A stretch of 30,022 nucleotides of DNA from DATFJZ01 sp046482845 (GCA_046482845.1 JAWOEJ010000014.1:1-30022), one strand, 5' to 3'. Counted from the first letter of the stretch, positions 16,349 to 24,334 are shown. The notes: generated by a model not told the origin, from the letters alone. Numbers and translations: made by a program.

Positions 16349-17812
16349 TCAAGTGTCACAAAGAATTCTGCTTTCCCCGCAGATCATGGTATGATCCGTT
16401 TCTATGGTAATGGAAATCTGTCTTCTGTTTTCCAGTTCCACAAGTTCTTCCCTTTTTTTATTGAGAAGATAATCCGCCACTTTACCGGGAACCACGCCAG
16501 TGACTTTTTTAATTCCCTGCTTGGAAGTTCTCAGGTTCAGCTTGCGTATGAAGGCCAGTCCCTGTGTCTCTATGGACGGGACCATGCCAAGGCCCCGGCA
16601 GTTTCTGCAGGTCTCGTAACTGCTGAAGGTAATGGCCGGTCTTATGCGCTGCCGTGACATCTCTAAAAGACCAAAGGTGGTTATTCCGCCCACCCTGGTT
16701 TTGGCCTTATCGGATTTAAGATTGTTTTTCAAAGCTTTTGTGATTTTTGCCTTGTGCCGCTTGTCCTTCATATCAATAAAGTCAACCACAATGAGGCCCC
16801 CCATATCCCTGAGCCTGAGCTGACGCGCCACCTCTTCTGCGGCTTCAATGTTTGTGTGGAAAGCTGTTTCTTCTATGTTTTTTTTGCCTGTGGATTTTCC
16901 GGAATTTACATCTATTGCCACAAGGGCTTCTGTCTGGTCAATAACGATCGATCCCCCGGATTTCAACTCAACCTTTGTTTCAAAAATAGATGCGATCTGT
17001 TCTTCAATCTGGTATTTTGAAAATATGGGTTTCTGTCCTTTGAACTGTTTTACAATTTTCTGCTGCTTGGGGGCTATGATTTTCATAAATGCATTGACTT
17101 CCCTGAAAATATCAGGATCATCAATAAGGATTTCACTGATGTCTGTGGTAAAATAATCCCTCAGGGATCTGACAGCAAGATTCTGTTCCTTGTACAGCAG
17201 AGACGGTGATGCCGCTTTGATGGCCTTCTGGTTGATATCTTTCCATGCCCTCATCAGGTATCTTATGTCATTGTCAAGCATGGTTTTGGTGGCATTCCTT
17301 CCAGCGGTTCTTACAATAAGACCAAAGCCCTCCTGGAGCTTCAGCTTGTCTATAATGGATTTAAGCCTTTTTCTTTCATCTTCGTCATCGATCTGTCGTG
17401 ACACGCCCCTTGTGGTGGACCCGGGCATGAGAACAGAAAGCCGTCCGGGAAGGGAGATAAAGGTTGTCAGCATGGCACCTTTGTGCTTGATGGGATCCTT
17501 TGTAACCTGAACGATAAGTTCCTGACCTTTTTTAATTGTTTTTAAAAAGCTTCGGTCGCCGGTTTCATTGTCAGTGAAATAATCGTTGTGAATTTCGTTT
17601 TTCTGTAAGAATCCGTGTTTTTCAGCGCCATAATCAACAAATACAGCCTGTAGACTGGGTTCAACCCTTGTTATGGTTGCTTTATAGATATTCCCCTGGG
17701 TCGCTTCTTTTGAGGCGGTTTCCAGATGGAATTCCTCAAGTTTGTTGTCTTTGATTGTAACGATTCTGCATTCATCAGAATCCAGAGCGTTGATCAGTAT
17801 CTTTCTTGTCAT
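16349..17812 (-). CDS. rng: Ribonuclease G (RNase E/G family)
   Basis: This single-strand endoribonuclease matures 16S rRNA 5' ends and degrades mRNA. From ATG 17812 the protein has 487 residues, the length of RNase G rather than RNase E; no long C-terminal scaffold is present. The S1 RNA-binding domain is at about 37-120 (NIYKATITRVEPSLQAVFVD). The DNase I-like catalytic site has D301 in ALVAIDVNSGK and D344 in IVVDFIDMKD. The zinc link is C402-x-x-C405 in CRNCRGLG. The frame extends 20 codons upstream to 17872, but family members begin near MTRKILINA; the ribosome site AAGGTGA is about 14 nt before that ATG. It starts the long minus-strand gene run and is divergent from leuS. Confidence 0.95.
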   Translation of the reverse strand: MTRKILINALDSDECRIVTIKDNKLEEFHLETASKEATQGNIYKATITRVEPSLQAVFVDYGAEKHGFLQKNEIHNDYFTDNETGDRSFLKTIKKGQELIVQVTKDPIKHKGAMLTTFISLPGRLSVLMPGSTTRGVSRQIDDEDERKRLKSIIDKLKLQEGFGLIVRTAGRNATKTMLDNDIRYLMRAWKDINQKAIKAASPSLLYKEQNLAVRSLRDYFTTDISEILIDDPDIFREVNAFMKIIAPKQQKIVKQFKGQKPIFSKYQIEEQIASIFETKVELKSGGSIVIDQTEALVAIDVNSGKSTGKKNIEETAFHTNIEAAEEVARQLRLRDMGGLIVVDFIDMKDKRHKAKITKALKNNLKSDKAKTRVGGITTFGLLEMSRQRIRPAITFSSYETCRNCRGLGMVPSIETQGLAFIRKLNLRTSKQGIKKVTGVVPGKVADYLLNKKREELVELENRRQISITIETDHTMICGESRILCDT

Positions 17813-18125
17813 TAAATCTGTTTTATCACCTTTTTCTTTTATAATTAACCGTTTTTCAAACAGCAGTATCAAACCCGTGTCTGTGTTCTGCCTTATAACT
17901 GCTTGAATATTATGTATAATTTATTGTATTTTTATGTTAATCCAAAACTATATCATTTATGAATAGTAAAAAACAGGTTTCAAGTCAAATTATTTATGAA
18001 AACTTTATGCAGCTGTTCTTGCTATTTCAAATATATTGTGGCATTTATTATAAAATTTACAGATGAAAGCAGCGTATGACACTTGCTTAATGGATAAAAA
18101 TTTGTTCTGGAGGGGTTTAAATTTT
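17813..18125. promoter_or_regulatory. rng/leuS divergent intergenic region with a possible rng promoter
   Basis: This AT-rich gap separates the two divergent starts. On the minus strand TTAACA (17935-17940) and TATACA (17913-17918), 16 bp apart, resemble -35 and -10 boxes and would give rng a leader of roughly 95 nt. I could not assign a convincing leuS promoter. GGAGGGG at 18109-18115 is the leuS ribosome site. No small gene, riboswitch or T-box is recognisable. Confidence 0.35.
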
Positions 18126-20741
18126 ATGGAAGATCGCTATAACCCGGAAGAAGTCGAGCCGAAATGGCAGACATACTGGGATGAAAAAAACATATTCAAG
18201 GTTGTTGAAGATAACTCAAGGGAAAAATACTATCTGCTGGAAATGTTTCCCTATCCTTCGGGAAAGATTCATATGGGCCATGTAAGAAATTATACCATAG
18301 GAGATGTGGTGTCACGGTATAAGAGAATGAAAGGCTTTAATGTGCTTCATCCCATGGGGTGGGATGCCTTTGGCATGCCTGCTGAAAATGCGGCCATTGA
18401 CAACAATACCCATCCGGCAGCCTGGACCTGTGACAATATTGGCTATATGCGCAGGCAGTTGAAAAAAATGGGGTTTTCCTATGACTGGGACCGGGAACTG
18501 GCCACCTGCACCCCCCAGTACTACAGATGGGAACAATGGCTTTTTTTAAAGATGCTTGAAAAGGATATGGTGTACAGAAAGGAATCTTATGTTAACTGGT
18601 GTGAAGACTGCCAGACAGTGCTTGCCAATGAACAGGTGGAATCGGACATGTGCTGGCGGTGCGGGAAACCTGTGCACCAGAAAAAGCTGTGGCAGTGGTT
18701 TTTCAGAATAACCGATTATGCAGAAGATCTTCTGGTTCACTGCGATCAGCTGCCGGGCTGGCCGGACAGTGTTACCGTGCAGCAGAAGAACTGGATAGGC
18801 AAAAGCACGGGCACAGAGATTCGATTCAAAATTGAAGGCAGAGACGAGGATATTGCCGTTTTTACCACCCGGCCGGATACTGTTTTCGGCTCAACCTTCA
18901 TGTGTCTGGCCCCGGAACATCCCCTTGTGGAGATCCTTTCAAAAGGAACGGACCAGGAAGCCGAGGTGGCCGCCTTTGTTAAAAAAATATCAGACCAGGA
19001 AAGATCCAGTGAGGCCCTTGAAAAATACGAGAAAGAGGGGGTGTTTACTGGTGCCTGGTGCATAAATCCAGCCAATGAAAAGCAGATTCCCATATATACC
19101 GCCAATTTTGCTCTGATGGAGTATGGAACAGGGGCGGTCATGTCGGTGCCGGCCCACGACCAGAGGGATTTTGATTTTGCCGTAAAATACGGCCTTGATA
19201 TTGTTGTGGTGATTCAGCCGGCATTTGAAGATCTTGATCCGGGAACCATGGAAGCGGCTTATACCGATGGTGGAATCCTGGTGAACTCAGCAGAGTTTTC
19301 AGGCCTTGATAATAAAAAGGCCATGGAAGATATTACCGCATGGCTTGAAAAAGCCGGTCAAGGGAAAAAAACGGTGAGTTATCGGTTAAGGGACTGGGGG
19401 ATTTCCAGACAGCGGTACTGGGGGACACCCATTCCCGTGGTCCACTGTCCTGAGTGCGGTATTGTCCCTGTAAAGGAATCCGATCTTCCCATTGTTCTGC
19501 CTGAAGATGCAGATCTTCTGGAAAACGGCAGATCGCCGCTGCCAACCCTGGATGCGTTTGTCAAAACCGTCTGCCCCAGATGCGGCAACAGGGATGCCAG
19601 ACGGGAAACCGATACCATGGACACCTTTGTGGAATCTTCCTGGTACTATGTTAGATACTGCAGCCCTGAATGCCATACCGCCATGTTTGACAGAAAAGCG
19701 GTAAAATACTGGATGCCGGTGGACCAGTATATAGGGGGTGTGGAGCATGCCATTCTTCACCTGCTCTATTCCAGATATTTTATGCGGGTGTTAAATACGC
19801 TGGGTCTGATTGATTTTAAGGAACCCTTTACCCGGCTGCTCACCCAGGGAATGGTCTGCAAAGAGACCTTGAAGTGTCCGGAACATGGATTTATTTTTCC
19901 CGAGGATGCGCTGGCAGGCCAGGAAGATGCACAGTCAGGCCAGAGAGAGATGATCTGTAGAAAATGCGGCAGCAGCGTTGAGGTGGGCCGTGTGATTAAA
20001 ATGTCCAAATCCAAAAAAAATGTTATTGATCCCAATGATCTCCTGGAAAAATACGGGGCAGACATTACCCGAACCTTCTGTCTTTTTGCCGCCCCTCCGG
20101 AAAAGGATCTGGAGTGGAATGAAGACGGCGTGGAAGGCTGCTACAGGTTTATCAACAGGGTGTGGCGGCTTGCGCTCCAGTGTTTTGAACAATTCAATGC
20201 TGATGTAAAGCCTTTCCGGGGGCCGTTAACCTCCCTTTCCGGTGAAGCCAGGAAGCTCTATATCAAGGCCAACCAGACCATTAAAAAGGTTACCGATGAT
20301 ATAGAAGGCAGTTTTCATTTCAATACAGCCATCAGTGCTGTCATGGAACTTGTCAATGCCATGTATGCCCTGGACCTGACATCGGGTGACAAAAAAATGC
20401 AGCAGGTGCTCTCTTTTTCCCTGGAAACAATTCTTCTTCTGCTGGCTCCCATTGTTCCCCATTTTGCCGAGGAACTCTGGGAAAAGTCAGGAAAACAGCC
20501 AAGTATTGTTGATCAGCCCTGGCCGGTATACAGAGCGGATGCCCTGGTAGCAGATGAGCTGACCATTGTAGTACAGGTAAACGGCAAATTAAGGTCAAAA
20601 TTTACAAGTGATGCCCATTGTGATGACGCGGTTCTCAGGGAAAAAGCCCTTGCAGATGAAGCCGTTCAGCGCCATATCTCTGGAAAGAAAATAAAAAAGA
20701 TCGTTGTTGTCAAGAAAAAACTGGTTAATATAGTGGTCTGA
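18126..20741 (+). CDS. leuS: Leucyl-tRNA synthetase
   Basis: This class I synthetase charges tRNA-Leu and edits misacylated products. The 871-residue protein starts at ATG 18126, with GGAGGGG 10 nt upstream. The frame stays open 21 codons to 18063, but MEDRYNPEEVEPKWQTYW is the normal N-terminus. The HIGH-type motif is HMGH at 49-52 and KMSKS is at 625-629. A zinc-binding insert has CEDC and CWRC. The CP1 editing domain includes FTTRPDTVFGSTF and MSVPAHDQRDFDF. The leucine-specific region before KMSKS carries its own CPEH...CRKC knuckle. The C-terminal VQVNGKLRSKF is typical. lptE starts 1 bp after the stop, as in many proteobacteria. Confidence 0.98.
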   Translation: MEDRYNPEEVEPKWQTYWDEKNIFKVVEDNSREKYYLLEMFPYPSGKIHMGHVRNYTIGDVVSRYKRMKGFNVLHPMGWDAFGMPAENAAIDNNTHPAAWTCDNIGYMRRQLKKMGFSYDWDRELATCTPQYYRWEQWLFLKMLEKDMVYRKESYVNWCEDCQTVLANEQVESDMCWRCGKPVHQKKLWQWFFRITDYAEDLLVHCDQLPGWPDSVTVQQKNWIGKSTGTEIRFKIEGRDEDIAVFTTRPDTVFGSTFMCLAPEHPLVEILSKGTDQEAEVAAFVKKISDQERSSEALEKYEKEGVFTGAWCINPANEKQIPIYTANFALMEYGTGAVMSVPAHDQRDFDFAVKYGLDIVVVIQPAFEDLDPGTMEAAYTDGGILVNSAEFSGLDNKKAMEDITAWLEKAGQGKKTVSYRLRDWGISRQRYWGTPIPVVHCPECGIVPVKESDLPIVLPEDADLLENGRSPLPTLDAFVKTVCPRCGNRDARRETDTMDTFVESSWYYVRYCSPECHTAMFDRKAVKYWMPVDQYIGGVEHAILHLLYSRYFMRVLNTLGLIDFKEPFTRLLTQGMVCKETLKCPEHGFIFPEDALAGQEDAQSGQREMICRKCGSSVEVGRVIKMSKSKKNVIDPNDLLEKYGADITRTFCLFAAPPEKDLEWNEDGVEGCYRFINRVWRLALQCFEQFNADVKPFRGPLTSLSGEARKLYIKANQTIKKVTDDIEGSFHFNTAISAVMELVNAMYALDLTSGDKKMQQVLSFSLETILLLLAPIVPHFAEELWEKSGKQPSIVDQPWPVYRADALVADELTIVVQVNGKLRSKFTSDAHCDDAVLREKALADEAVQRHISGKKIKKIVVVKKKLVNIVV

Positions 20742-20742
20742 T

Positions 20743-21255
20743 ATGATGAAAAATATGATAAGATCAGGTTTTTTTTTGATTCTGGTGTCTGTTTCTGCCT
20801 GTGGATACCAGTTTTCCAGTGCAGGAAAGCTGGTGGGCAATGTAACTGACGTCAATGTGGCCATGTTTGAAAACGAAAGTGCTGAAACAGGGGCAGAAAC
20901 TATTTTTTCCAATGCATTTATCGGGGAGCTGGTGCGGCGTTCCGGCGCAGATGTGGTGGATAAAAAAAGGGCTGAGGCGTTTATTACAGCCAGAATCACA
21001 TCAATTAATATAGGCGCACTGACAAGGACCAGTGATGATGAGGTGCTTGAGCGCCGCGTAACCGCTGTTGTTGATTTAAAAATGGTGACAAGGCAGGGGG
21101 AAGTGCTTTTCAGCGTTAAGGGATTTTCTGAGGATGATGAATACTCAGTGTCCCATTCAAATGTATCAGATGATTTTTCCCGGCGGACGGCCATTGAAAA
21201 GATTGCCGTAAGCTTTGCTGAAAAGATGGTCAGCCGGTTAAAGGACGATTTTTAA
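20743..21255 (+). CDS. lptE: LPS-assembly lipoprotein LptE
   Basis: LptE plugs the LptD barrel and helps deliver lipopolysaccharide to the outer leaflet of the outer membrane. The 170-residue product has a lipoprotein signal with VSA-C20 followed by GYQFSS, the usual LptE start (C-G-Y-x-F). The middle carries the family features VAMFENESAETGAETIFSNAF and LVRRSGADVVDKKRAEAFI. Two consecutive in-frame ATGs (20743 and 20746) are possible starts. The gene sits 1 bp after leuS, the conserved leuS-lptE pairing, which strengthens the call because LptE sequences diverge quickly. A strong bidirectional hairpin follows. Confidence 0.92.
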   Translation: MMKNMIRSGFFLILVSVSACGYQFSSAGKLVGNVTDVNVAMFENESAETGAETIFSNAFIGELVRRSGADVVDKKRAEAFITARITSINIGALTRTSDDEVLERRVTAVVDLKMVTRQGEVLFSVKGFSEDDEYSVSHSNVSDDFSRRTAIEKIAVSFAEKMVSRLKDDF

Positions 21256-21263
21256 ACAAGCAG

Positions 21264-21302
21264 GCGGCAGCTGTTTTCAGCGTTTATGATAACAGCTGCC
21301 GC
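21264..21302. terminator. Bidirectional hairpin between convergent lptE and rpsT
   Basis: GCGGCAGCTGTT (21264-21275) pairs perfectly with AACAGCTGCCGC (21291-21302) around a 15-nt loop. It lies between two convergent stops. The plus-strand side continues TTAAAA; the minus-strand side continues CTGCTTGTTTAAAAAT. Neither has a long T-run, but the position and stem strength fit a shared terminator. Confidence 0.65.
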
Positions 21303-21320
21303 TTAAAACGGGTATGGGGT

Positions 21321-21572
21321 TTAACTTGCAAACCGTTCAAGTTTTGATGTTTTACGTGCAGCTGTGTTTTTGTGCAGAACACCTTTCTGGGCAGCTCTGG
21401 CTATGGATGCTTTTGCCCTGTTCAATAATTCTGTTGTATTCTCAGCCCCCTGGTCTTTTGCTGAAACTGCTTTTTTAATGTCTGTTTTCATGGCCGATCT
21501 GATGGATTTGTTTTTCATACGCCGGGTTTCATTCTGTCTTGCACGTTTTAAAGCAGATTTGTGATTAGCCAA
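21321..21572 (-). CDS. rpsT: 30S ribosomal protein S20
   Basis: S20 is a primary 16S rRNA-binding protein of the small subunit. The 83-residue, strongly basic product (ANHKSALKRARQNETRRMKNKS at the start, LHKNTAARKTSKL near the end) has normal length and sequence. The start codon is TTG at 21572, with AAGGAG 7 nt upstream and no competing ATG. E. coli rpsT also uses UUG, where it is linked to autogenous translational control, so the same may hold here. The frame is open upstream of the start through one 34-bp repeat copy but has no start codon there. The promoter lies about 150 bp upstream, giving a long leader. Confidence 0.98.
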   Translation of the reverse strand: MANHKSALKRARQNETRRMKNKSIRSAMKTDIKKAVSAKDQGAENTTELLNRAKASIARAAQKGVLHKNTAARKTSKLERFAS

Positions 21573-21627
21573 ATTTACGCTCCTTAAATTTTTTGTTTGG
21601 GAAAATATGTTTATTGTCTTTATTACT

Positions 21628-21661
21628 CGATCATCAAGTTTTTTGAATACCGCCGCCCCCA
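21628..21661 (+). repeat. 34-bp dispersed repeat, copy 1 (in the rpsT leader)
   Basis: The motif CGATCATCAAGTTTTTTGAA followed by TACCGCCGCCCCCA matches 21762-21795 at 30 of 34 positions and the minus strand of 28648-28681 more loosely. On the minus strand it reads L-G-A-A-V-F-K-K-L-D-D-R-V. A small hairpin ACCGC/GCGGT overlaps its end. It lies in the transcribed leader of rpsT if the promoter below is correct. Confidence 0.7.
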
Positions 21662-21695
21662 GCGGTTGCCTGTCAGGAACGAGAACGACGATAGT

Positions 21696-21742
21696 ATTAT
21701 AATTAATCAGATATACTAACTTGTTTTCCCTTTTTTTGTCAA
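21696..21742 (-). promoter_or_regulatory. Candidate rpsT promoters
   Basis: On the minus strand TTGACA (21737-21742) is followed after 18 bp by TAGTAT (21713-21718). A second, perfect TATAAT -10 box (21696-21701) follows 11 bp later without a good -35. The pair lies between two direct copies of the 34-bp repeat. Confidence 0.55.
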
Positions 21743-21761
21743 GAAAAATATTATTGATATA

Positions 21762-21795
21762 CGATCATCAAGTTGTTTAAACAGCGCCGCCCCCA
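21762..21795 (+). repeat. 34-bp dispersed repeat, copy 2 (upstream of murJ)
   Basis: CGATCATCAAGTTGTTTAAA followed by CAGCGCCGCCCCCA is a direct repeat of 21628-21661, offset by 134 bp. On the minus strand it reads L-G-A-A-L-F-K-Q-L-D-D-R-I. It contains a TTG that extends the murJ frame artificially upstream. Confidence 0.7.
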
Positions 21796-21806
21796 ACACA
21801 AAAAAA

Positions 21807-21834
21807 GTGCAGGACAAAAAGTGCAGGACAAAAT
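21807..21834 (+). repeat. 14-bp tandem duplication over the murJ ribosome site
   Basis: GTGCAGGACAAAAA occurs twice in tandem (21807-21820 and 21821-21834, one mismatch at the last base). Each unit supplies an AGGA; the second is 4 nt before the murJ ATG. Confidence 0.8.
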
Positions 21835-23422
21835 GAGGGACAGCAACGATACAAAAATATTAAAAAAGTCACGGGGCATTGGCTTTTCAATGCTGGCCAG
21901 CAGGATACTCGGGGTGATTCGGGATGCAGTGATTGCCATGCTGTTTGGAGCCGGTTTTTACAGTGATGCTTTTTTTTTGACCTTTAGAATTCCTGATTTC
22001 ATGAGAAAGTCGTTTTCCGATGGGGTATTGAGTATTTCCTTTGTTCCGGTTTTTACTGAATATATCACAGGAAAGGGCAGAACCGAGGCCTTTGCCATGG
22101 CCCGTTCCGCTTTTTTTTTAACGGCATTTGTGTCAGGCCTGATTGTTGCTGCAGGGATTGTGTCTGCTCCGGCTGTGCTGAAAATGACGGGTGCAGGGAC
22201 AGGCGTTGAATCTTGTGAGTTTGATTTGATAGTCAGGCTCATGCGGATAATGATGCCCTATCTTTTCTGCATTTTTCTCATGGCCGTATGCATGGGCATT
22301 ATGAATGGGCTGGGATCGTTTACGCCGTCTGCCCTGGCGCCTGTTATTTTAAATCTGGTTATTATTTTTTCTGGCTTTGCATTGTCTCCTTTTTTTGATC
22401 CCCCGGTTCTTGCATTGGCAGTTGGTGTGCTGGCTGGGGGAATTTTACAGCTTGCCTGGCAGATGTTTTTTGCAGGCGCAAGTGGATTTGTTTTTTTCAG
22501 ATCCTTCAAGCGGGTTCATCCGGGCAAGCTGGTTCACCCGGGTGCTGTAAAGGCGGCAAAGATGTTTTTTCCCGCCGTGATAGGCGCTTCCTCATATCAA
22601 ATCAATCTGCTTGTTGTTACCATGATGGCCGCAACCCTGTTAAGCGGCAGTGTTTCATACCTTTATTATGCGGACCGCCTGGTTCAGTTTCCCCTGGCGC
22701 TGTTTACTGTATCTGTTTCCATTGTGCTTCTGCCTGAACTTGCCAAAACAATAGCATCAGAAAAGGAAAAAGCTGCCTGTGACCTGTTTAAAACAGGGGG
22801 AATGCTGGTATTGTTTATAACCATTCCGTCCATGGCAGGGCTTATTGTGTTAAGGGAGCCTGTGGTATCACTGCTTTTCTGCCGGGGCGCCTTTGGGGCC
22901 GCAGCGGTTAAGGAAACCAGTGAAACCCTTGTTTATTTGATTTTTGGCCTGTGGGCCTTTGCCGGCACAAGGCTTTTTGTGACCTTGTTTTATGCTTTTT
23001 CCAATGTTAAAATACCCTTTAGAGCTGGTGTTGCAGCCGTTGCTGTAAATCTTGTGCTGTCCTTTTGTTTGATTGATTTCATGGGACACAAAGGACTGGC
23101 CATGGCTGTGTCCTTTGCAGCCGTGGCTAATTTTTTCTTTTTATTTGCATGTGCATGGCCCCGTCTAAAAAAGGAGATTGTGCAGACGCTTTTCTGGTCA
23201 GGATTTAGAGCCGTTCTTTTTTCAGGCATCATGTATGCCGCGGTCAACTGGATGTTTTTTTCTGTTCTGGAACAGGGCTGTCCGGATAAAGGGGGCCTTT
23301 TTGCCAAAGTTGTGATCTGCGTTTTTCTCGGGGTTTTTGTTTACTTAGGCTGTGCTCTGGTTGTTCAAAGCCCGGAAATAAAAATATTAAAAAATTTGAT
23401 ACACCGGAAAAAGGAAAATTGA
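21833..23422 (+). CDS. murJ: Lipid II flippase MurJ (MviN)
   Basis: MurJ moves lipid-linked peptidoglycan precursors across the inner membrane. From ATG 21833 the protein has 529 residues and a pattern consistent with the 14 membrane helices of the MOP/MATE-like family. The N-terminus has the hallmark SMLASRILGVIRDAVIAMLFGAG, then DAFFLTFRIPDFMRKSFSDG and SFVPVFTEY. A central YYADRLVQFPLALFTVSVS and PELAK follow. The frame stays open to a TTG at 21773, but that codon lies in a 34-bp repeat and the extra 20 residues are not family-like. The stop overlaps the ftsB start (TTGA), coupling flippase and divisome genes. rpsT is divergent; rpsT-murJ adjacency is common. Confidence 0.96.
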   Translation: MRDSNDTKILKKSRGIGFSMLASRILGVIRDAVIAMLFGAGFYSDAFFLTFRIPDFMRKSFSDGVLSISFVPVFTEYITGKGRTEAFAMARSAFFLTAFVSGLIVAAGIVSAPAVLKMTGAGTGVESCEFDLIVRLMRIMMPYLFCIFLMAVCMGIMNGLGSFTPSALAPVILNLVIIFSGFALSPFFDPPVLALAVGVLAGGILQLAWQMFFAGASGFVFFRSFKRVHPGKLVHPGAVKAAKMFFPAVIGASSYQINLLVVTMMAATLLSGSVSYLYYADRLVQFPLALFTVSVSIVLLPELAKTIASEKEKAACDLFKTGGMLVLFITIPSMAGLIVLREPVVSLLFCRGAFGAAAVKETSETLVYLIFGLWAFAGTRLFVTLFYAFSNVKIPFRAGVAAVAVNLVLSFCLIDFMGHKGLAMAVSFAAVANFFFLFACAWPRLKKEIVQTLFWSGFRAVLFSGIMYAAVNWMFFSVLEQGCPDKGGLFAKVVICVFLGVFVYLGCALVVQSPEIKILKNLIHRKKEN

Positions 23423-23730
23423 AATCTTTTACTCAGAAAATAATGGCGGCAGTGATTGCCCTGGTCATGATATCCATTGCCCTGCTTATTGTGTACACAG
23501 AAAACGGGTTAAAGGATTTGATTCGGCTTTACAGGGAGGAAAAACTGATTCTGGCCCGGAATAAGACAATTGAGCAGGAAAACAGAGCCCTTGCCGTCAG
23601 AATCATACGTCTTAAAAAGGATATGGACTTTATAGAACACCTGGCCAGACATGAACTTGGGATGGCAGGAAAGGACGAACTGGTCTTTAAGATTACCAAA
23701 CAGGAAACCTTGGAGGATAACGTCAAATGA
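23419..23730 (+). CDS. ftsB: FtsB/DivIC-type septum formation protein
   Basis: FtsB is a bitopic divisome protein that, with FtsL and FtsQ, activates septal peptidoglycan synthesis. The 103 residues comprise a short basic N-terminus, one membrane helix at about 9-27 (MAAVIALVMISIALLIVYT) and a periplasmic coiled coil at about 32-75 with leucine and isoleucine heptads. The end of that coil, DFIEHLARHELGMAGKDELVF, matches the family motif IE..AR.ELG...P.E..F. The start is TTG at 23419, overlapping the murJ stop, with AAAGGA 4-5 nt upstream. Its own stop overlaps the next gene (ATGA). The call rests on topology and the terminal motif, because FtsB proteins are short and divergent. Confidence 0.87.
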   Translation: MKSFTQKIMAAVIALVMISIALLIVYTENGLKDLIRLYREEKLILARNKTIEQENRALAVRIIRLKKDMDFIEHLARHELGMAGKDELVFKITKQETLEDNVK

Positions 23731-24029
23731 CCACTCAGTACGATACGCTTGAGCTTGTCAGGCTCTATGAAAGGCAGGGAAAGTATGAAAGGGCACTGGC
23801 AGGGTATCAGACGCTGTTAAAGGATCAGCCCAATGACAGAAATCTGATTGATTCCATTGACCGGGTTAACGCTGTTATTCAGGAAAATCAAAATGAAATT
23901 GCCCAAAAAAAGCTGTATGATCTTTTTGATCAGTGGATTCAGCTGCTGCTGATAGAGAAAAAAAAAGATGCACTTATGAAGATTCTGTTGGAAAAAAACA
24001 GGGGCAGGGCAGGTAAAAGCCCCGGTTAA
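23727..24029 (+). CDS. Small TPR-like protein of unknown function
   Basis: The 100-residue product has no signal peptide or membrane helix, so it should be cytoplasmic. Residues 9-42 (LVRLYERQGKYERALAGYQTLLKDQPND) form a clear tetratricopeptide helix pair, and the rest is predicted helical and charged, ending in a basic tail (EKNRGRAGKSPG). It overlaps ftsB by 4 bp and is the third gene of the murJ-ftsB unit, which suggests a divisome or envelope adaptor role, but no function can be assigned. It has ATG and a moderate ribosome site (GGAGG in the ftsB end, about 12 nt upstream). A short hairpin encloses its stop codon. Confidence 0.75.
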   Translation: MTTQYDTLELVRLYERQGKYERALAGYQTLLKDQPNDRNLIDSIDRVNAVIQENQNEIAQKKLYDLFDQWIQLLLIEKKKDALMKILLEKNRGRAGKSPG

Positions 24030-24035
24030 GGGGCT
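24018..24035. terminator. Short GC hairpin around the TPR-like gene's stop codon
   Basis: AGCCCC (24018-24023) and GGGGCT (24030-24035) pair around GGTTAA, which contains the stop codon. No T-run follows directly, so termination at this convergent junction with ihfA is only suggested. Confidence 0.35.
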
Positions 24036-24049
24036 GGAGAAATCTGATT

Positions 24050-24334
24050 TTATTGTCTGTTTATTATTTCTCTTAGTTTTCCTGAACATTTAAAGGTAAC
24101 GATTTTTCTGGCAGGCAGGGTCATTTCCCTGTTTGTGGCGGGATTTCTTCCTTTTCTGGCCTTTTTTTCATTTACGCAGAACTTTCCAAATCCTGAGATC
24201 ATAATATCTTCCCCGCTTTCCAGGGTTTCTTTGATGATTTCAATAAAGTCCTCCATAATGTCGTAGGATGTGCTTTTTGAAAGATTAAGGGATTTTTGAA
24301 TATTATCAGTGATATTGCTTTTGGTTAATGCCAT
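24050..24334 (-). CDS. ihfA: Integration host factor alpha subunit-like DNA-bending protein
   Basis: This HU/IHF-family nucleoid protein binds and sharply bends DNA as a dimer, affecting recombination and sigma-54-type regulation. The 94 residues begin MALTKSNITDNIQKSL and contain the family core ISGFGKFCVNEKKARKGRNP, with the intercalating proline in RKGRNPATN. The N-terminus and length fit IHF-alpha better than HU. It is not in the usual pheT-ihfA context, so himA-like paralogues elsewhere are possible. AGGAG lies 10 nt before the ATG at 24334. The upstream region carries a CTGATGGC-rich repeat (24411-24487), so the promoter is probably in or next to that repeat. Confidence 0.88.
   Translation of the reverse strand: MALTKSNITDNIQKSLNLSKSTSYDIMEDFIEIIKETLESGEDIMISGFGKFCVNEKKARKGRNPATNREMTLPARKIVTFKCSGKLREIINRQ

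Noticed and set aside
17813..17872. Upstream extension of rng by 20 codons
   Set aside because: The added residues are not part of the RNase G family and the internal ATG begins with the usual MTRKILIN-like N-terminus.
21773..21832. Upstream extension of murJ from a TTG
   Set aside because: The TTG lies inside a dispersed repeat and the extension covers the tandem-duplicated ribosome site; family homology begins after 21833.
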